From Psilocybe azurescens (Eukaryota > Basidiomycota > Agaricomycetes > Agaricales > Agrocybaceae), in assembly GCA_023853785.1 (NCBI GenBank), contig JAJIRX010000622.1, forward strand, positions 1-64,000: a stretch of DNA of 64,000 bases. The letters are read 5' to 3'. The notes below the pieces were generated by a model. It ran no database searches and had not been told where the DNA came from. It saw only the letters and a list, made by a program, of their open reading frames with translations. This document shows positions 33,638-45,718 of the stretch, one piece after another. Position 1 is the stretch's first letter, and each line of letters opens with the position of its first letter. Position numbers and translations under genes: made by a program.

Positions 33638-36245
33638 ATGTCTAATACTATCCATATTCCGTCTGCAACCGACCTCATCAAAGCCCTTCGTGATGTCGAT
33701 GATAGTATCCGCCGTGGATTGGCCGATGGCAAAGTTCGCGAGTGTAATAAAGGAGAAGAAACATGAATTGGTGAGAAATCATACGCTGTTACAAGTAAAA
33801 TTCACTGAAGCGACCACTCAGCGAGCGATATTCGAACTTAATTGTAAAACCGGTCCCGAAGTGGCGCATTTGCAGGAAGTCTTCGACCAGCCGATATTTT
33901 TCTGGAGCTTTTTGAAAGCGTGGAAAGAGGTAAAGCAAGCTGGACGCACTCCCGAATTTCTGAGACAGCACATACAAAACATGGAGGCTTTTGACAAGAT
34001 GGTAACGGGGCCGATGAGCCGCATAGCCACTGCAGTAGCAACGCCGGGCATGATATCGCAACCGGCCACACACTCAGTCGTTCAAGACGTGCCTTTGAGA
34101 GCTGGTAACACATCAAACAGCGACGCAATGCGTAGAATACCATCAGCCCAGGATCCCCAACAACCAATGGATGAGCAGATTACCAGACGCGTCCGTCGTC
34201 GGCCGTCACGGGTTCGAACTGAATCGCCCGAATACGAAGTGAGCATCGCGCATGATGCTCAACGCCCACAAATTGAGGCCACACGCGAACTATATGGATG
34301 GCCGAAAGGATTGTTGCCGAAGAAGAGGATGCCACGGACGCCCGAACACCAGCGCGAAGAGCATCGGGCCGCTGTAGTCGGGACCGATCGGCGCCGTCAT
34401 CGACAACGCAACTCAAGTTCAGAATACAGTGAGCATCGTGAAGCACCACGCGAAGATTCTTCCGAAATAGACGAGCTTGTTGAAATTCAACCAAAGCCGC
34501 TACAGGGAAAGCTGAACCCGATACCGTCGCGATCGGTGCCCGACGAGCAAACGCCGACTGCTACGATCGGGTTCAAGGACGTGGAGCATGTTTTTGGTGC
34601 AATCGACAAAAGGTGAAATGTAGTCTCGGAATTAGAGCAATCAGCCACCGCAATAGACGAAAGTCGTCGACATCGAGGAAGCCGAAATCTCGGCGCATCA
34701 TTGAAGTATCGGATGAACCATTGGCTGAGGAGGAAGAGTATGATGAAGAAGACGAAGATGTACAGATGGATATTTTGGAAATCCCTGCTACTGCAGTCAT
34801 GGCAGAATCATCGAGGTCAGCGTGGACACGGGCAGGGACGTCGGCTCGGCATATTCGGGAGGTATCGGCACCGTCTGACGAACATTATACGGGCCGCTTT
34901 TCAGCTATTGAAAAGGGGAAAAATCGTGGTACGTGTCCTGTTTATCTTTTGATTTTTCATATTTTACAATAACCAATAGACCTGCCCAAAGCCACCGACA
35001 ATGAAGAGCTGGCGGCTCGTGTGGACATATTGTCGACAAAGTTGGACTCGGTCACTGCAGATGCCGCCTCAGCGTTATCAATGGCATACGATTGCAATCT
35101 AGCTTGTGTTGAGTTGGAGAAGTCGGCAGCGCACAGACCGAATGCTGGTCTCGGTCACCGTGTCACTCAGCTGGAGGGCAAAATGAACGACATTTTGGGG
35201 AAATTGGATATGTTTGAAACACAATTTTCAGACATTTCCACTATTCTCCGCAAGTTAAGTGCAAATGGTATGCTCATTTTGAATCAAGTTGCATCGGGGC
35301 CGATCCAGTCGGTAGAGGACGACCTCATCGGCAACGATATGGAAGTGGAAAAGGACGCAGAATTGGTATCCGATGGTCCATATGAAGCAAAGAATGTCGA
35401 TGCCAATTCCATCACGCAGACGGTGGAATTAAGTGCCGACATCGGGAGCGTAGCAGGCGGTGAATCGGTACCGACAATAGTGCCGATAGTTGAACCGCGC
35501 CGACAAGACGATTCGGATTCCGGCCCCTATGTTCCGATATCACCGCCGATGGTAGAACAGCGCGGGAGGATGATTCCGTTTCCGGCCCCGATCCCTCAAA
35601 CTCAATGATACGCGTTAACGACGCACAGGAAGAACAACGAGAACTTATCTCGTCGGTTCGTAAAGATTTTCCTTCCGTGCAATTGATTCCGCCAACACCC
35701 AATAACTTCGCGAGGAGCAGGCCACATACAGTGCCCACATTATTGTAGCCGGTACTCATCAAGCTGCTTCAACGGTGCCAGGAAACGCCACTTCAGCTGA
35801 GTTGGCTTCATATACCACACACACTTCTCCCACTTTGCAAGCACTCGAAAGTCTGCCGAACTTGGTTGAAACATCAACGCATTTGGGACCGATTACTTTC
35901 GGTCCCGATGATGTCAATGTCGGGTCCGAGGTCGGTAATGGCGTTGAATTGTCGGTTGCCGGCGGCTCCGAGTCGGTCGATATCGGTAGAGAGTCGGCAG
36001 ATATCGGTCCCGAACCAACTTTGTCGGCTGCGCCTCCTCTTACTCTTGTTGCAACGCAGTCTCTTCTTACTCCGCCTCTACTATCACAGAATGATACAAA
36101 TGACCGTCGCCGTTCACCACGTCTCGCATCACCCCGCCCTTCGCCAATGGTGTCCCGTAGTCCGACACCTGGACGACCAGGGAAACGTCCACGCACTGAC
36201 ATTTCGTCTGCTACAGAGAAAAGCAAAAGACCTCGTCAGGGATAG
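33638..36245 (+). CDS. KDZ-element gene 2: coiled-coil protein with basic RRRSPR tail
   Basis: Start ATG at 33638 (MSNTIHIPSATDLIKALRDV). A frame change near 33,740 leads into HELVRNHTLLQVKFTEATTQ, then FFWSFLKAWKEVKQAGRTPE, an Arg-rich middle (RRVRRRPSRVR, LYGWPKGLLPKKR), an acidic block (EEEEYDEEDEDVQMDILE, about 34,730-34,780), an intron (34,929-34,980), and an exon with a coiled coil (LAARVDILSTKLDSVTADAA; VTQLEGKMNDILGKLDMF). A Ser/Pro/Ile/Gly-rich region with IG-P and VG-E repeats follows, encoded by TCGGNNCCGA copies. The end is RRRSPRLASPRPSP..PGKRPRTD, stop at 36,245; one or two frame joins lie at 35,608-35,775. It looks like a nuclear DNA-binding accessory protein; no enzymatic domain seen. 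Confidence 0.55.
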
Positions 36246-36364
36246 TTCCAGATCTCAGTACATATCATTGTTGGGTCAGATGTAGATTTTTTGTAATGCC
36301 TTTCACTGCTCTGATGTTCAATAAATTTGATTCTATTTTGTTCGATAATATAAGGAAGTGCAGT

Positions 36365-38745
36365 TTATCTGTGCCTTGTACTGCGTCTAACTGGTATCCC
36401 AGCCGTTAATGTGGCTGATGTTGATCCTACATCGCCGGCCGCTTTCTTTTGTTTTCCTTTCTTTTTATGTGATGTAATAGGAACAATATGGTAACTTTGT
36501 GGTTCTGTGTCGACTTCTATCGGGACCGATGTCGGGGCCGCCTGTGTAGAGATCGGTGTCGGCATGTGCGTCGGGACCGGTGTAGGGCTCTGCATCCGCA
36601 CCGATGTAGTGATCTGCGTCGGGGCCGATGTGTGGATCTGCGTCGGGATCGGTGTAGGGAGCTGCGTCGGGACCGGTGTAGGGATCTGCGTCGGGACCGG
36701 TGTAAGGATTGGGATCGGGACCGCTGATGGGATCTGCGGCACCGGTGTAGAGACTGGTGTCGGTGTTGCCCTTGGAGTGGGCATAGTTGTACCAAGTAGC
36801 CTTGGATCAATATTACTGTTGTTAATGACGTTGGTTGCTCCTCGTGTGGATAAACTTGAATCCAATAGGTACATAGGTATACCGTCTGTGGGACCATTCA
36901 CTGGGAATTGGTGTTCAACTCCAGATGGAAAAATTGACATTACTTCTTGCTGAGTGGCATAGACATCCTCTCTGAAGATTAAATTTGGGATGTCTTGCTG
37001 GATGCTTTCCATATCTTCATGAATTGCATCCTAATTATTATAAGATTGTAAGATAGTGGTTCGGTATCAGCAATAATCGGGACCGATACACTTACAATCT
37101 GCCTGACATCATGTCTCGTGCCCGATATCAATGTCGAAGTTGGTTGATATTCTTCAATGTTTGGCGTGATGTGCATATTGGTCAGTGCTAAAGTATTTTC
37201 CACTTGATCCGACTCAATTTGGCATCGACTTGTTGTTTTATTTCGACGTTTATTTCTCGCTTGACGTCGGCCCCGATCGGCATCGGCAACGGTGTCGGGA
37301 TATTCTGAGGGAGCGGGACCGTCTTTATGTTTAATAGACCGAAAACGAAAAGTGTCTTGTGGTTGATATAATTGCTGTCTTTTGATCAAGTGCCCAAAAA
37401 GCATTGTATGCTGTCTTTATGGAGATTCCGGGGTTTGTAAATATCATGTTGGGAGGTAAATATTTCGATTCGATAAAGGTCGCCTGAGCGTAGGATATTT
37501 GAGTGTATGGAACTTTCTCTGTTTTACCACCAGTGGCAAGGTCTATCTATAATTCAGGCAAATTGGACTCGAGGCATGCCTGAACTAAACTCACAGTAAT
37601 GATTATTCACGTACAGACTGAAAGCTTCTTCCCAGTCACTTTTTGTCCAATCTTTATCTGGCAAAGGGATAGGTATGATTGGGAAACCATTACTAGTTTT
37701 TCCCAATGTAAATATTGGCTTCTTTGCTGTTGCTCGGTTAACCGTGAATGCTAAGTGAGGGTTTTGCTTGAGATTTTGCAAGCCCGTCATATAATCCAAT
37801 ATGTTTTGTTTCATTCGGTCGACGTCAGCCCGATATGTACTCATGAATGAAGGGGCGGGAACACCCATCAAGCTGGCAATTTGTTCGTATCTAACGCATA
37901 ATCAGCTGTGTTTTTCAATGAGTTGCTGGAATATGCCGATCCAACAATTATGTCGGCCCCGAGAAAACTCGGCTGTTATCTGCAATCACGTACCCATCGA
38001 CTGCGACCTTGCCATCTGCTAATGGGAAGCAAACAAAAACCACACTGGTCATCCCCATCTCTTTATATTGGTCATTCATTGTTTGATCAATCCGCCTGAC
38101 ATGATATTTTTGGCCAAACTGTGATATAATTGTTAGGTCGGCCTCGGACACGGGGCCGTATGACCGACCTTGCTTGTGTGTGCTCGTCATACCCCGCATT
38201 GAACACCTTTCTACTTCATTGTCAATGTCCTTACGTTCATTCTCAGTCATCTTGTCCCAGATATTCTTCATGGCGACTGTCCTGTGGCCAAACCAACCCG
38301 AGGTCTCTGCTGAAGCCTCTTCAAGACCCATAATATTTGCGATTTCCGCCCAAATTTTTGATTGATGATTGTACCAGAGTACATCTGATCTTTTGGGCGA
38401 AAGTGGTTGGATTTGCGAGCCATTCCTCGTTCAATTCGCCAATTGTTTGAGCACCAGGTGATGATCTCCTGAATTATCTTCAGATACACGCTCTTCGAAG
38501 TTGGCTACATATCACCTTACCTTTGTCCAAAGGCGACTTTCGGTGTCATCCTTAGCCCTTTTCCCTCGACTGGCCCAGTAATTGAATATTGCGACCAGTA
38601 TGTGGTTTGTTAAGATGAATAGACGTTCTTTGACTGTCCTTGCTTTCACAAAAGTTTCTTTGAAAGGCAGAATTTGCTGTAGTTCTTTGACACTGAACAT
38701 CTTCGCTTTCCGTTTCTTGTTTTGTAATACTATGGTTGTGGTCAT
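36365..38745 (-). CDS. KDZ-element gene 3: conserved Agaricomycete protein with (TPVPTQ)n linker
   Basis: Minus strand, several exons. The N-terminal part (KMFSVKELQQILPFKETFVK) is followed by ILVAIFNYWASRGKRAKDD, an exon with WCSNNWRIERGMARKSN (a typical 'NW...R' helix), then IWDKMTENERKDIDNEVERC, YKEMGMTSVVFVCFPLADGK (38,010-38,080), and PIFTLGKTSNGFPIIPIPLP with KDWTKSDWEEAFSLYV (37,600-37,700). A variable hydrophilic part ends in tandem TPVPTQIPTPVPTQ-like repeats (36,550-36,780) and a basic end IPVRRSTRHR, stop at 36,365. I recall the N-terminal architecture as widespread in Agaricomycete genomes next to transposons. Role unknown. It points away from the transposase gene with about 185 bp between starts, so the two may share a promoter. 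Confidence 0.55.
36520..36735. repeat. TCGGNNCCGA/CCGG-type repeat array in gene 3
   Basis: At least ten spaced copies of words such as TCGGGACCGA (36520-36529), TCGGGACCGG and TCGGGGCCGA, about 24 bp apart. On the minus strand they encode the tandem TPVPTQ/IPTPVPTQ linker, so the protein repeat and the DNA palindrome array are the same thing. Confidence 0.85.
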
Positions 38746-38930
38746 ATTGTTCAGTGAAAATACCTGTAAAAATGGCACAATGCAAGATAAAGAAATGTGG
38801 ATGTGAGTTAGGAATGGACCTGAAACATTCACAGACTGTGAGTTGCGACAACATGCCTCATGGAAGCCTCATGTTCATTTAGTGCCCAGCCCCGTGATGA
38901 CCACATACATCTCGCTTTTCGCCTTCAACC
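38746..38930. promoter_or_regulatory. Short divergent intergenic region between gene 3 and the transposase
   Basis: About 185 bp separates the ATG of gene 3 (minus) from the ATG of the transposase (plus). No other place for their promoters is visible, so a bidirectional promoter is inferred from layout alone. If gene 3 has an upstream non-coding exon (possible acceptor at about 38,768) the true promoter is even shorter. Confidence 0.35.
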
Positions 38931-41900
38931 ATGAACTCTTCCAGTGGACCAGCTAACAAAAGACAAAGAAAGTCAAAACACTTGGTTCAAGGAAGTGTGG
39001 AAGCCTCTCAGGCGGTTACCCACCTCTCCGATGTCTTCAGCGGTCCCAAATCACAGCGAAGAGTGTTAGTGCCGCTTGTGACAACTATCGCAGAAGATCC
39101 AACGTTGAGTGACCAAACTAATCCAAGAGAACATATGGTTAACCACAATATGTTAAACGATGATGGAGTGTCAACGGAGCCCTTGAATACGACCCGTCAA
39201 AAGAAAAACAAGGTAACCGTTTATTAAATGAAGTACAACATTTTTCAAACAGTACTATGCAGACGCAGCAAGAATATATGAGAGAATGGGTAGATAGAAT
39301 AGAAGACTTACTTCAAGCATCACTTGCTTTCGAGAGACCTGGCCAGCCGACAAGCAGCACTGCCAATCTTGTCCAGCTGGCTCCTGGGCCATATGGAGAT
39401 GTATAGATTGCACACTTGCAGAGCCACTTTGTCGCAAATGTATGCGAAATTCGCATCGGGTTGCACCTTTCCATCGAATTGAATGCTGGGCACAAACGCA
39501 CTTCCGCAGAGCCGAGTTATGGGAAGTCGGTTGTTACATTCTTGTCCCACATTGTGCAGGGATTGCTATATGTGAATCACTACTGTTCCAGATTAAATAT
39601 TTGGAAACTTTACAAGAATATCCAGACCGGCTAGAACAGGAAAAATTAGATACATTGTATGGCCCAGCCGGTTCGGGGCCGACTTTCACTAGTTCGGGGC
39701 CGAGATTTACATATACGGGGCCGACAGATACTAGCTCGGGGCCGACAAGCGCTCGCTTCGGGGCCGACAGACTCTAGGTCGGGGCCGACGAAAAGTTCGG
39801 CATCGGCTAACTACACGGTCCCAAAACAAACGGCATTTGGTGTACAATCTCAAGCACGTATCCAATGGACGTCAACAATGAAGAAATAAAGGATGGATAT
39901 TCTTTCCATTTCTTGCACCATTGCAACGTAGATGAAGAAGATGATCCTGACAGCTCAATTGACAAAGACATGACCGAAGACGATGAAGGTGGTGATCCTG
40001 AAGCGGATGTTGAAGGATTCAGTGAATACCTAGTCATTGGCGATTTGACCAACGAGCTGACTGGTGTCGGGGCCGATCATATGCCTGAATACCGGGCTTA
40101 CAGCACGGCTGAACCCGGGGCCGATTGTACTCCTGAACACGGGGCCGAGTACATGGTGAGCATCGGGGCCGACACATTTTCGGCATACACGGCTGATCAT
40201 ATTGACATTCAGAATGAACTTAATACCGATAGTGTCCACCCAAGCTTCCCAGTGGCTGATGGTTTAAATAATACCTATGTCAGGATTTTACACACCAACG
40301 GTATTCATCATATGGCCATGGTAACTTGTCAATGCCGAGGGAGAATTCGGTCCCGATGGACCTGGTTGCCTGCCGGCTCCTCCCTGCCAGCTTTAAAAGA
40401 TACGGACCCTCTTCTCTGTTCAACTCATGGATCATTTTCGTCTTTGTAATTTGGAGCTGAAGGCGACAGCCTATCAGTTTTATCAACTTATCCGCAGAAT
40501 GACAACACCAATCGGTCGGACCGAAATTGTCAATGTTTATCATGAGTTTCGCCGTATTTCTCGGCTCTGGAGGTGGCTCAAGAAATTAAGGTGGGCTGGG
40601 TATGGCCATAAAGCAGAAGATCCTCGCAACCCACCAGCTGGTTCATTGTCTTTGTATTGCCCTACATGCCCTCAGCCTGGTATAAACTTACCCACTGATT
40701 GGAAGGATGATCCGAATCGGTTAGTACAATTTACATCTTATAAAATTTTGTTTCTAACCTGCTATCAATACAGTACAGTATACAAGCGTATGTTCGTGAC
40801 AGATGGCAATTTCAAAGCCGACCATGTTCGGCAAAAATATAACAATGATATCTGGCTGATGGATGGGTCTGGAATGGCACCCAATAAGGATGATTATCTA
40901 ACTTTTTGGAATCTGCAATAGATCGACTGACGGTATGTGACGTCCGGGGCCGATACCGGCCGACACAATTTATCTGATGGCTGAGTTTCAGAAAGCACCA
41001 TGTGAAAATACGTTCAGAGCAATTACAAATGCACTACTGTCAACCAAAGCATGTGATCGCACAGGAAAGGTAGCCTTTGCATGCGCTCGGCATGGCTGCT
41101 TGGCGCCCGAATTCCTTGGCGGACTTGTTCAAAGGTGAACAACAAAAACATTGATTATGCATTACTGCAGGCCATCAAAACCACACATGTAGAGCCCCGA
41201 ACAAGGGCTATTTCTCATCTATGACATCGTCTGTACCTGGATTGTCTATCTCTATGACCGAATCGGCCACTTGCTCCCTGCCGGTATTATTATTGATCAG
41301 GCGATTGATTTATTCCATGTTCATGGCCACAAAGACGTATGTTTCTTTCGTTTTGCCACAACTTTTGTCCCCAGTGCTGCAGTAGTTGCTGGTCAAATTC
41401 TTGAATCACTATGGTCAAGTCTCAATGTAATCTCGTCTTCGGTCCGGACAGCAAGTCTCGCACACAGGGAAGAAGTACTCGACAATCACGCTACAGATTC
41501 CAACTACAAAAAATGCTCGGAATTACAGACGTTCTTTGCAACAGATATACCGATGCAATTATTATGGTGGGGCGGGCCGACTCTTATTTCCTTGAATTTT
41601 CAGGGGATATTGCACAGGCGACACTTAATGAATGGGAAGATGAAATTCAGAGTGTTGAGGCAATGCGATTAGCTGACATCAAAAGAATGGACATTTATGG
41701 CGCCCGGCTGCCGACATCGTCGACCGATGATACGGGTGAGGAACACGGCACCGATACCGGTCCCGATATCAATTCCGGTACAGCAGCCGAGATGTGGCTT
41801 CGATTAGCTTTGCTAATTGAAGAAAAGCAGTAAGTGGAGTCACACTTTTATTTTTGCTCACAATGTGATCACTTTCATGTCAGAATTGAAATTCAAGATA

Positions 41901-42986
41901 AAGTTCGTCGGTTAGGCTCCGGCCGCTCGGGACCAAGACCAACAAATAGTTATGCAACTGCGTCAAGCGTTGACTATGATGCTTGCAGAACTTAAAACAC
42001 GACAACAGCATGCTGGGGTGCACGATATTCAATGTGGGCGGCCAAGTATGCCACTCAACAGTGAGACCGAATATGACGACATTGAAGAAAATCCCGATAT
42101 TCCTGGTGGACCGGCCATGCAAGACCGTTCTGTTCCTGAAGATCACAGCCCTCCAACTCCAACAATCCTGAGTGTTGAACGCCAAATACTTTCATTACCA
42201 TCCAATCACAATGTTTCAGCAGGCTACGAAGGATTAGAAATGGAATTGAGAAAACAGCAAGCACGCAATCATATAACGAGGATTCGGGACATTGTGGCCG
42301 ATATCTCGTTTCTATATCGATACGTGGTGAAGAGAGGGACTCGAACCAGCATTCGGTCTAATGGTCAAAAGAAAGTGAAATCTCTGAATCACGATAAAGT
42401 ATTGCATGCCCGCATATATTCGGCATGTCGGTCCCGCCTTGTCGCACTCGGCTGTGATCAAGAATTCCTTTCAATTTTCTGTCTACTTACACGCAATGAC
42501 CTCAAGGCAAGTACAGCTATATGGAAACCAAACTTAATGGGATCTTCCACCTTGGAGTTGTCGTGGATTTGGAGAACTGGCCGATGGTATTTGTTCGGGA
42601 ACATGACCGATGCCGATGCCGATCATCGCATCGGGCCCGACACATTACAGCGATTTCAACTTGAATGTACGTAACTTATTCTTATTATGTTTCTAGAGTA
42701 ACTTTCAACCGATTTAACAGTCAATCGAGTCCACTGGCTTCGTGCTCGGGCCCAGAAAAATAGGTGGCACGAAGAAGTTGTCTTAGTGGTGTATGAAATG
42801 CAATGGACTGTTAGATATTTTATTCATCGTCGAGAAGAGTGGGCCCAAGCCGCTCAAATGGAGGATATCAATTCGGGCCCGAGAGCCTACGCCTATCGGC
42901 AAAGTACTATGTGGTATAAATATGCGGTCATAGCCGATCATGCCTTTAAAAATAGCAACGACTTATATTTATCCCCGTTTATTTAG
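38931..42986 (+). CDS. KDZ-superfamily transposase with CxC2 cysteine cluster
   Basis: The moving enzyme of the element. Basic N-terminus (NKRQRKSKH), intron at about 39,211-39,252, TQQEYMREWVDRIEDLL, then the CxC2 cluster: CQSCPAGSWAIWRCIDC, CRKCMRNSHRVAPFHRIECW (39,355-39,490). A GP-rich insert encoded by five TCGGGGCCGA copies and an acidic block follow. KDZ core: VTCQCRG, LMDHFRLCNLELKATAYQFY (40,425-40,484), VYHEFRRISRLWRWLKKLRW, LYCPTCPQPGINLP, FVTDGNFKADH (first acidic residue), FACARHGCLAP, LIYDIVCTWIVYLYDRIG (second), HVHGHKDVC, ILESLWSSLNVIS (third, Glu). Where I recall an acidic DGE motif this copy reads AGQ. C-terminal RLVALGC, SWIWRTG, VHWLRARAQKNRWHEE, YEMQWTVRYF, stop about 42,986. 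One-base frame changes near 39,340, 40,395 and 41,512, the last two at A runs. Confidence 0.85.
39673..39788. repeat. Cluster of TCGGGGCCGA palindromes in the transposase gene
   Basis: Five copies at 39673-39682, 39694-39703, 39736-39745, 39758-39767 and 39779-39788, with a sixth near-copy (ACGGGGCCGA) between them. They encode a GP-T/S repeat between the CxC2 cluster and the KDZ core. Confidence 0.9.
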
Positions 42987-43052
42987 TTATGTAATTAGGC
43001 ACTACTATCAGATAGATTATCTTTGCACACCGCCCCTTGAAAACATTCCATC

Positions 43053-45421
43053 ATGGCCAATAAAGAACTTTCAATCTACAACCCACTCACTTCTGTGGCT
43101 GGTGCTCGTTATTCGAACCATTTCGACATACAACAACTTCGTGTACTATGCTGAGTCTAGATTTCGGGCCGCACTGCTTGCGATTTCTGAGTCGACAAAA
43201 GAACAACAGGGCGTGGAAACAAAAGTTTCTTTGTGCTGAAGTTGTATGTACTGGATCTATTTCAGAAATTTGAAGCTTACCCGATTATAATATAGGAGTT
43301 GATTTTATTTTTATTGGCCAAGCATCAGCGCTCGGCCTTCCCATAATCATTCCTATCATCGTTCGGTCATTGGCGGCTTCGATTCTTGGCGTCCCCCTTG
43401 ATCAATATCCACTCAAACTGTCGAACGATCTTTTGCGGTTATTGGATGCCGGTGTGGATAAGGACAGCCCGGTTCGGCTGGTGGACAATTACCTACATGA
43501 TTGGTGGAATAGTGGAGCTGAAATTTCCATGGATTACACTTTGAAGCCAATTGTCATCGCGGCCGCTTTGCGAATGCATGCAGGTAGCGGCTTGCAGAAA
43601 ATCGTAACCGACTTGTTGCCTAAACCATCGGGCATGTCGGTCCCGACTATATCATGTGGCCGATGCAACAAATACCTCAATCTTGCCATTGGACTCCGTG
43701 AAGACCTCATGACAATTTCATCATCTATTCAAGCATCACAGACCAAAGCCGATGCCGACGCCGAATTTAGCATGCGTCGGGCAGCCGGGTTTCATCTGGT
43801 GCATGAAGCAGTTGTTCTGAAAGAACAGCAAACAGGAGATCCCGTTCCGATCGACGAAGAATCGGCGAAACGATCGGCGTCGGGTCCGTACAGCCGAGCA
43901 ACAAGTAAGACTTATCCCGATAGCTTGGATGATGTTTTAATCACTCTGACGATCATGGCGTATGGCCATGAATGCTGCGGATCAATTATCTACGCTCAAG
44001 TTGCTCCCAACTTCATCGCAGAAGTGGACTTGGGGCGCTGAACTTACGCCAACCGACCTGATGGCCCTGGCAGCGGATCCGTCGGCACAAAAGCTTCCTC
44101 ACTCTGGATATTCACATTCACTGCCTGAAGGTCGTATTCATAGAGAGTGGTCTTCCGACCCTACACATCCAACAGAGTTGTCAGTTGCGTCGGCTATCGG
44201 GCCGAAACAGCCGACTTGGCGGCCATCCCTTCCATCCCTGATGTTATCGGTTTATTGCCCACAATTCGCCACACTACTTGGCAGAATCACGGACTCCATA
44301 GCTCAAGTCAATCGTACAGTTCGCTCACATTCAGTGCCGATTCAGACGGCCACGTCGGTACCGACGGCGGAAGTCTTGTCGGCACCGGTGGCGAAACTTT
44401 ATCGGCCCCGATGATGGAACCCACGGCGGTGCCGATTGACCATATTAGCAGAATCGGGATTCAATCGACATCGGTCCCGAATCTTGACTTTGTGGCTTCT
44501 GCCTCAGACGCTGCCGCAGTCTGGAATACATCATCTGGCTCCAGCAATAATAGTCTTAATGTCCATCTCCGCGTCTCACCCACAACGATGCCATCAAATC
44601 ACCCGAGTCGCTCCATGGCCGCACAGGCAGCTGCAGTTTAGTTGCGCGACTCATCCGATAATGAGTCGTCCACCAATGAATCTGAAGAAGCATCTCAAGT
44701 GGATGCTGCTGATTTGCAGCTGCCTGGGCGATTTCTTCTGATGATAATCTCGCTTCTGACGAAGCCGATCCAGACAATGCCCGTTTTGTTGAGTCGAATA
44801 CTCTGGCCAATTCACTTGAAAATCTGCACATTGGCAGATTTATAGGTCCCTCGGCATCGGCTGCTATGTGGTCCGATTCATCCGATAGCGGCGCCGAAGA
44901 CGTTTAGGGACCGATTGCTTATCCCGGCAATACTGATTCTGTCGAGCTCAATGATCCAGCTCATTCATTTGAACATCCGCACATTGACAGACATGTAAGT
45001 GCTTCGGAAGCAGCTGCTGTGTGGTCCGATTCATCTGTTAGCGGCGCTGAAGATGTTTCGGGACCGGTGGCCGGCCAACAATCAATTAGTATACGTACTG
45101 GCTCCATTACCTTGCCAATCGGACCTGCTGAAGTTGCGGATGTTTGGTATTCCTCGGACGAAGATGAATCTCTTGTTTCACAATTAATCGCGCCAGCCGA
45201 CCGGCCTGTGTCTCCAGCCGAATCTTCAATGAGTGTGGTTTATCAAGGAACTAATGTCGATACTGTTACTCCCACTCGAATCACACTTTCTCGTCCGTTC
45301 TCCCCCCTCGTTTTTTGGTTTTGTCGACGACACTTGGCTTCCAGCCGATGATTATGCCGATGGTTACAGCGGTGAAGAACAAGATGCAGATGATGAGGAA
45401 GGTGGTGAACTGACGTTTTAA
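43053..45421 (+). CDS. KDZ-element gene 5: membrane-anchored or hydrophobic protein with acidic WSDSS repeats
   Basis: Starts MANKELSIYNPLTSVAGARY, then an exon after an acceptor at about 43,296 gives VDFIFIGQASALGLPIIIPI, a possible membrane helix, followed by ILGVPLDQYPLKLSNDLLRL, HDWWNSGAEISMDYTLKPIV, CGRCNKYLNLAIGLREDL (43,660-43,715) and a charged helix. After frame joins near 44,040 comes a long acidic, Ser-rich tail with a repeated motif of about 60-65 residues: SAAMWSDSSDSGAEDV (44,855-44,905), EAAAVWSDSSVSGAEDV (45,010-45,060) and VADVWYSSDEDESL (45,136-45,175), each preceded in part by an HPHIDRH/NLHIGRF segment. The end is GFVDDTWLPADDY..GGELTF. One in-frame TAG (about 44,906) interrupts the repeat. 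Function unknown. Confidence 0.5.
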
Positions 45422-45718
45422 ATGATTTGATGGAGCCATATATTGTCATTTTGATAGATTTGAATTGCATCTCTGTTTTTCTGTTTGCTTCATATGCTGA
45501 TATTGTCTGAGGCCGAGTTCTCCTACCCGACCATCCTGCCGAGAAATGCATAACGGGTTTGAATTTCAGGCGGTTGACATTATATTCACTCCCAAGCAAG
45601 TCATAGATCATAGCTGAATGTATCCTCTACTGAGCAAACTACTTTGGTCAGCTTGTGGCGGATATCTTCGCCGCCGACCCTACCAGCATAGAATTACACA
45701 GCATCTACCGATTTGCTA

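Noticed and set aside
36365..38745. Possible TET/JBP dioxygenase linked to the KDZ element
   Set aside because: KDZ elements in mushrooms are reported with such genes, so I looked in all five genes; no HxD..H iron-binding pattern in a double-stranded beta-helix context was seen.
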